Assembly: GCA_003427395.1 (NCBI GenBank)
Contig: BFEA01000008.1
Location: forward strand, 7,557,360-7,579,859
Origin: Chara braunii
Taxonomy: Eukaryota; Streptophyta; Charophyceae; Charales; Characeae
Direction: 5' to 3'
DNA: 22,500 bases
The notes under the pieces are model-generated. The model ran no database searches. It was not told the origin of the DNA and worked only from the letters and a program-made list of their open reading frames with translations. The position numbers and the translations under genes are program-made. Below, piece by piece: positions 18,836-22,500 of the stretch (within the stretch, counting starts at the first letter, position 1; every line of letters begins with the position of its first letter).

Positions 18836-19211
18836 GTATTTTGGTGTATGGATTCACGCTTCCACGGACCTAAATCCTCCTCCGTGTTCCTGCACGGATT
18901 CAAACCAATGACCTCGGTCACAAGAGTCAAGTTTTTTAACCACTATATCCAGGACACGGTGTACAAAAGTGCAACCATGTCAGTCACAATATGCACCCCA
19001 CCACTGCAAGGCTATAGTGACTGAACACAACTCAACACCACACTGTACTCCTCCGGACGCACCGACAATTCTCGCACACTCAGCATCAACTTAGCACGTA
19101 TACTGCCTTAAATATATACCGTTACTGGTACTTCAACCCGCTCACTGTACGAGGCTATGCATATCCAACCCGACAGTTCACGAGTGTCTTCCCAGTATTT
19201 TGGTGTATGGA
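18836..19211. mobile_element. Inserted segment of 342 bp with 17-bp flanking duplication
   Basis: The 17-bp word GTATTTTGGTGTATGGA occurs at 18836-18852 and again at 19195-19211, bounding sequence absent from the other hAT-like copies. A long, non-fixed target duplication fits LINE/SINE-type insertion. It carries a tRNA-like fold on its minus strand near one end. Confidence 0.6.
18882..18959 (-). ncRNA. tRNA-like sequence inside the inserted segment (degenerate)
   Basis: On the minus strand a B box GGTTTGAATCC (18896-18906) and an A-box-like TATAGTGGTTAA (18937-18948) are spaced as in tRNA genes. The ends CCGTGTCCTG and CAGGAACACGG can pair as an acceptor-like stem with one bulged base. The middle contains TTGTGAC, which would place GTG in an anticodon position. 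The T-stem pairs poorly, so this is a tRNA-derived promoter or pseudogene and not a working tRNA. It lies about 235 bp from the minus-strand 5' end of the insertion, unlike a standard SINE head. Confidence 0.5.
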
Positions 19212-19544
19212 AAAACATTCTCGCCCACTCACGATTTTGTTCTTTTTTTTTTCACTTTCTGTTTTCACTTCATTTGAGGCCCTGAATAATTTTATTATTC
19301 TTGTAATTTTTTTAATGAGCTTTAAATCATACGAGATGCATATTTATAAATTTTCAGGGCATTTCACTTAGCCAAAACAAATTGAAAAATCACCAAAGAT
19401 TTCAGTGTTTAAAACTTGTCCCCCACTCACTAGTTTTATATCTGAATGGCCAAACGTGTTAAGAAGGGGGTTCAAACGTTCAAATATTCAAGTTCGGTCA
19501 TTCGGCCCTGACCGAACACCAGCTACCATGTATATATTTATATA

Positions 19545-20103
19545 CAGGGTCACCAACCCGTACGTACGGAGGTCGTTGGACTGACCTCCGGACATACGGG
19601 CATTCAAGGTCCCATTCAAGGTCAAAACCCGAAGGCGTCTGGCCCCAGCCCATATATTATTTCGGGGCTAAAAAATAAGTTATTGTTTCTGAATTTTGTT
19701 TTGCAATATGATGTACATCTCTATAAATTTGAAAATTATTTTGCTAAGCAAAACAAAAATTAAAAATCGCCAAAGATGGAGGTGGCAAAATGTATTCGCC
19801 CACTAATTATTTTGTTTTTTTTTTCACTTTTTACTTTTTATTTTCACTTTATTGCGGGGCCTAACAATTTTATTGTTTTTCAAAACTTTTTTAGTGGTTT
19901 TTGAATTATGTGAAGCACACATCTGTAAATTTTCAGGGCATTTGGTTGTGCCAAGAAAATAAAAGAAAAATCGCCAAAGGTGGCGGTGTCGGAAACGTGC
20001 TCACTCACTCGCTAATTTTAAGTCTTTTATCGTTATTAGTTTTATTTTTTATTTTTTATTTTTATTTCGAACGTTTGGTCCATCCCGAATACCCGTTACC
20101 CTG
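19545..20103 (+). mobile_element. Non-autonomous hAT-like element, copy 3 (559 bp)
   Basis: Starts CAGGGTCACCAACCCG and ends CGTTACCCTG. The left 8 bp are TTTATATA (19537-19544). After removal of the later insertion at 20111 the right 8 bp are TCTATATA, a 7-of-8 match. Two internal CAAAG-TGG-GGTG units are present (19771 and 19974). Only 14 bp separate it from copy 2, so it inserted in that element's TA-rich flank. Confidence 0.7.
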
Positions 20104-20110
20104 TCTATAT

Positions 20111-20393
20111 TTGTGTAGCACACCGGACATGTTCGGGTGTTCGGTCGAACGCCCCCCAAACGTGCTTGGCTGATAATAATATATATATATTTTATTTTTA
20201 ACTAAAGTTTGGTTACGAATTTAAGCATATCCCTAAATCAAAAGTTGTTTGTTTTATTATTCTACATAATATATATTTTTTCAGATTTTTCTTAGCACTA
20301 TTTTTATTTTTTTTATTTTTTTTATGTTCGGGTTCGGGGGGTCTTAGCGCTCGTATACGTTTGTTCACCGAACCCGAACATGATGCTACACAG
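20111..20393 (+). mobile_element. Second hAT-like MITE (283 bp) with perfect 8-bp target duplication
   Basis: Flanked by identical GTCTATAT at 20103-20110 and 20394-20401. Ends are TTGTGTAGCA and TGCTACACAG, inverse repeats with one terminal mismatch, followed inward by GTTCGGG-type words like those of the larger family. It disrupts the right boundary of copy 3. No transposase is encoded. Confidence 0.8.
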
Positions 20394-20403
20394 GTCTATA
20401 TAT

Positions 20404-20474
20404 GAATATATATTTTGTCTTTTATTTTATTTTCTTGGATGGGCAAGTGGTCCCCGACCACTCTTATAGCCTAT
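20404..20474 (+). mobile_element. Helitron-like 3' end, copy 1 (degenerate CTRR)
   Basis: A T-rich run is followed by a perfect hairpin AGTGGTC-CCC-GACCACT (20446-20462), eight bases, then CTAT where the related copy at 22483 has CTAG. Confidence 0.4.
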
Positions 20475-20586
20475 ATCATACCCCTATAAGCCTATTTAAA
20501 CCTCTTCAAACCCTTTCCAACCATGCTTATACCCCATAGATACCCTTTGGTGAAACGTCACGAAATTCACTCCTACAAGTTTTCTT

Positions 20587-20634
20587 GGGTCGCCTGGGCA
20601 GGCAGCTCAGGTAGTGCGACCCTAGTAACCTAGT
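20587..20634 (+). mobile_element. Helitron-like 3' end, copy 2
   Basis: A GGGTCGC/GCGACCC stem (20587-20593 with 20616-20622) encloses a second stem GCCT/AGGC, followed seven bases later by CTAGT (20630-20634). An inverted CCTGCCCAG near 20798-20806 gives a partial inverse of CTGGGCAGG at 20594-20602, so a 240-bp foldback MITE is an alternative reading. Confidence 0.4.
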
Positions 20635-20639
20635 ATATT

Positions 20640-21060
20640 ACATAATATAATTTATATGGAGAAATTTTAATAATTATTAAGTATAATAATGCATTTATAA
20701 TCGCACACCTGTCCATATTTTTTTCTGGTAATAAATTATCATACACTAAATATAATCATGAACATTTTGTATCTAGGAAGATTTGCATGCCTGGGTGGTC
20801 CTGCCCAGCTAGACACCCGCACATGCAAAAAAAAAAAAAGGTTTTTTATGCTCTCGTTGAGGATAAAAAATCTATTTATTTTCTTGCGAGTTGCCTTTCA
20901 AAAGGGAGGGAAGGGGGTATAAATTGGTTTTTAAAGAGGTTAACGGAGTTTAAAGGGGTATTTTAGTGTAATTCTGTTTTTTTGTTTTTTTTATATCCGA
21001 TTTTGCAAGGAATTTGAATGTGACCCTCAACCTAAAGATATGTGTATTGCAATTCTACAC
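20640..21060. other. AT-rich spacer with repeat fragments
   Basis: Contains the inverse CCTGCCCAG block, a poly-A run at 20827-20839, and GAATTTGAATGTGACCCTCAAC near 21011, which resembles the 3' third of the hAT-like family or R2 in inverse. No gene. Confidence 0.4.
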
Positions 21061-21062
21061 AA

Positions 21063-21122
21063 CATATATATATATATATATATATACATATATCATCACA
21101 AACAGATATATATATATATATA
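21063..21122. repeat. (TA)n microsatellite, insertion target of copy 4
   Basis: Two (TA)n runs separated by ACATATATCATCACAAACAG. A similar TA run follows the element at 21872. Confidence 0.8.
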
Positions 21123-21871
21123 CAGAGTTGCCAGGCCGAACGTACGGAGACCCCTAAGCTGACCCCCGAACGTTCGGGCGTTCAGGTCCCCGTACGAAGT
21201 CCGAACTTAAAGGGGTTCGGACCCCGCAAAAATTTATTTTGGTACCTAAAAAATATTATTTTTTTCTGATTTTGTTTTTTTTGAGTTCTCTGTTATGTAA
21301 GCTACCTGTCTCTCAATTTTGAAGTCATTCTGTGTGCCAAACAATAATGAAAATCGGCAAAGATGGTGGTGTCAAAACTTGCTTTCCCACTTACTAATTT
21401 GTTTTTTTCTCTTTTCACTTTTTGTTTTTCCTTTATTTCGGGGCCTGAAAAAATTAATAGTTTTTCAAACTTTATTTGTAGGTTCTCTATTATGTGAAAT
21501 ACATATGTATAAAATTTCATGGCATTTGACAAAGCCAAAAAAAAAAAAAAATCGCCAAAGATGGCGGTGTCAAAAACTTGCTCGCCCACGCAATAATTTC
21601 ATTCTCGTTTTATTTTTTCATTAATATTATTTATTTTCGTATTTGATTTTTATTTCAAATCTGATAAGGAATTTGGATGTACTGTTGAGGCAAATGTTGT
21701 TTAATTTATTCTTCTGCATGACATTTTTTTTTTTCAGAAGTTTTGAAAACTATTTTTTGTTTTTTTTTGGTTCCGCGTTCGACCGAACGTCCGAACGCGT
21801 TGAGAGGGGGTCCCAAACATTCGGACGTTCGGGTTCGGGCGTTCGGCCCGTCCCGAACGCCAGCAACCCTA
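21123..21871 (+). mobile_element. Non-autonomous hAT-like element, copy 4 (about 749 bp)
   Basis: Starts CAGAGTTGCCAGGCCG and ends CGCCAGCAACCCT followed by A where G is expected. Closely similar to copy 1 along its length, including AAGCTGACCCCCGAACG in the left arm, both CAAAGATGG-GGTGTCAAAA units (21358 and 21556), and the GAGAGGGGGTCCC block in the right arm. The target duplication cannot be measured because both flanks are (TA)n. Confidence 0.75.
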
Positions 21872-21949
21872 TATATATATATATATATTTTAATTTTTAT
21901 CATTTATCTGTTTGCATAAGTTGGGTGCAAGGGAGTGCACAAAAACAAC

Positions 21950-22065
21950 TTAGTTTTGTATATATATATATATATTTTTTTAGTTTTTTTACCATTTTTG
22001 CTTTGAACTTTTTTATTTTTAATAGTTTATGAAATAAAAATAGTCTTCGACAAAATAGGTTAAGT
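21950..22065. other. AT-rich spacer with (TA)n
   Basis: A TATATA run lies near 21959-21974, followed by T-rich sequence. No gene. Confidence 0.5.
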
Positions 22066-22239
22066 CAGGGTGGTCGGGGTCGGGCTGAACGTCCGAACCC
22101 GAACGCTGGAACGTACGGGACCCCTTGGGATGCGTCCGGTTGTTTGGTGTGAATGTGGAAAAAAAAAATAATAAAAAATAAAATAAAATAAAATCAGAAG
22201 AATCATAGGATACAAGCCAGTTCGTCCGGGTCACCCTAT
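22066..22239 (-). mobile_element. hAT-like family fragment in inverse orientation, copy 5
   Basis: Begins CAGGGTGGTCGGGG and continues with CCGAACCCGAACG and GTACGGGACCCC, which align with the reverse complement of the right arm of copies 1 and 4. The other end GGGTCACCCTA may be its partner terminus, but no 8-bp duplication was found. It directly abuts repeat R2. Confidence 0.5.
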
Positions 22240-22242
22240 GTC

Positions 22243-22413
22243 TCCGGACGGCCCGACCATGCAAGGACCAGAGAAGGTCCTAGCAAAAATAATTAAAATA
22301 ACAAAACAATCAAAAAAATCCGAAACAAAACTATGTAATGCAAAAAACTAAACTGAACAAGCCTCACGGTCACATCAAAATTCTTTATTATATGTAAAAC
22401 AAAAAATAAGGTT
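22243..22413. repeat. Dispersed repeat R2, copy 2
   Basis: Partner of 18384-18545, same orientation and block order. In both places it sits beside a hAT-like terminus, so it may be part of a longer element rather than an independent repeat. Confidence 0.6.
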
Positions 22414-22419
22414 AAAAAA

Positions 22420-22487
22420 CTTTTTTTTTTTTTTTTTTTTTTTGGCCCTGCTAGGCAAGTGGCCCCGGGCCACTATGGTAGCCTAGT
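22420..22487 (+). mobile_element. Helitron-like 3' end, copy 3 (best preserved)
   Basis: A run of about 22 T is followed by CCTGCTAGGCA, a perfect hairpin AGTGGCC-CCG-GGCCACT type palindrome (22458-22474), eight bases, then CTAGT (22483-22487). Helitrons end with a hairpin 5-12 bases before CTRR and insert next to T, all satisfied here. The 5' TC end was not identified. Confidence 0.5.
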
Positions 22488-22500
22488 AAGAATGTGAAAA

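Larger units (their letters stand above)
18577..19530 (+). mobile_element. Non-autonomous hAT-like element, copy 2, interrupted by an insertion
   Basis: Ends CATGGTTACCAGC and GCTACCATG are imperfect inverse ends of the same family as copy 1. Flanks are TATATATA (18569-18576) and TATATATT (19531-19538). Both internal CAAAGATG units are present (18815 and 19393), but between them a 342-bp segment (18853-19194) is inserted, making this copy longer than the others (954 bp). Confidence 0.7.

Overview
The window looks like a gene-poor, repeat-packed stretch of a eukaryotic nuclear genome, most likely a streptophyte green alga. The best guess is a Chara-type genome: from memory, unverified, Chara predicted proteins contain many zinc-knuckle/SAP-like/reverse-transcriptase proteins resembling the one found here. 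No intact host gene could be recognised. Long AT-rich spacers, microsatellites, purine tracts and nested transposons account for what can be interpreted.

Layout. 1-4000: a (CA)n microsatellite cut by the window edge, degenerate tandem repeats, a large purine/pyrimidine block duplicated with a 388-bp period, a 12-mer-type repeat and a small minisatellite. 4000-6150: AT-rich spacer with one inverted repeat and one unassigned ORF. 6159-6896: a non-autonomous hAT-like element with CAGGGTTG ends and a near-perfect 8-bp target duplication. 6936-11966: a 5.03-kb retroelement on the minus strand, bounded by 58-bp direct repeats. 12000-16840: AT-rich spacer with a 65-bp tandem duplication. 16840-18240: a compositionally distinct G-rich block. 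18245-22500: a cluster of nested hAT-like elements, a second dispersed repeat, an inserted segment carrying a tRNA-like fold, and three Helitron-like 3' ends.

The main result is the minus-strand retroelement. Read in one frame from 11799 and following three frameshifts, it encodes in order a CCHC zinc knuckle, a long charged coiled coil, a basic region, a SAP-like motif and an acidic tail. A TGA is followed in the same frame by a GIY-YIG endonuclease-type domain, then a linker with a Cys-rich patch, then a reverse transcriptase with RT motifs through IDD and a thumb. A GIY-YIG domain N-terminal to the RT is the arrangement of the permuted Penelope-like elements known as Chlamys; terminal direct repeats also fit Penelope-like elements. 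The copy is dead: nine in-frame TGA, one TAA and one TAG (counting the one separating the two putative ORFs), three frameshifts, and a tandem duplication inside the nuclease domain. The stops fit C-to-T decay of CGA, CAA and CAG codons, as in an old methylated transposon.
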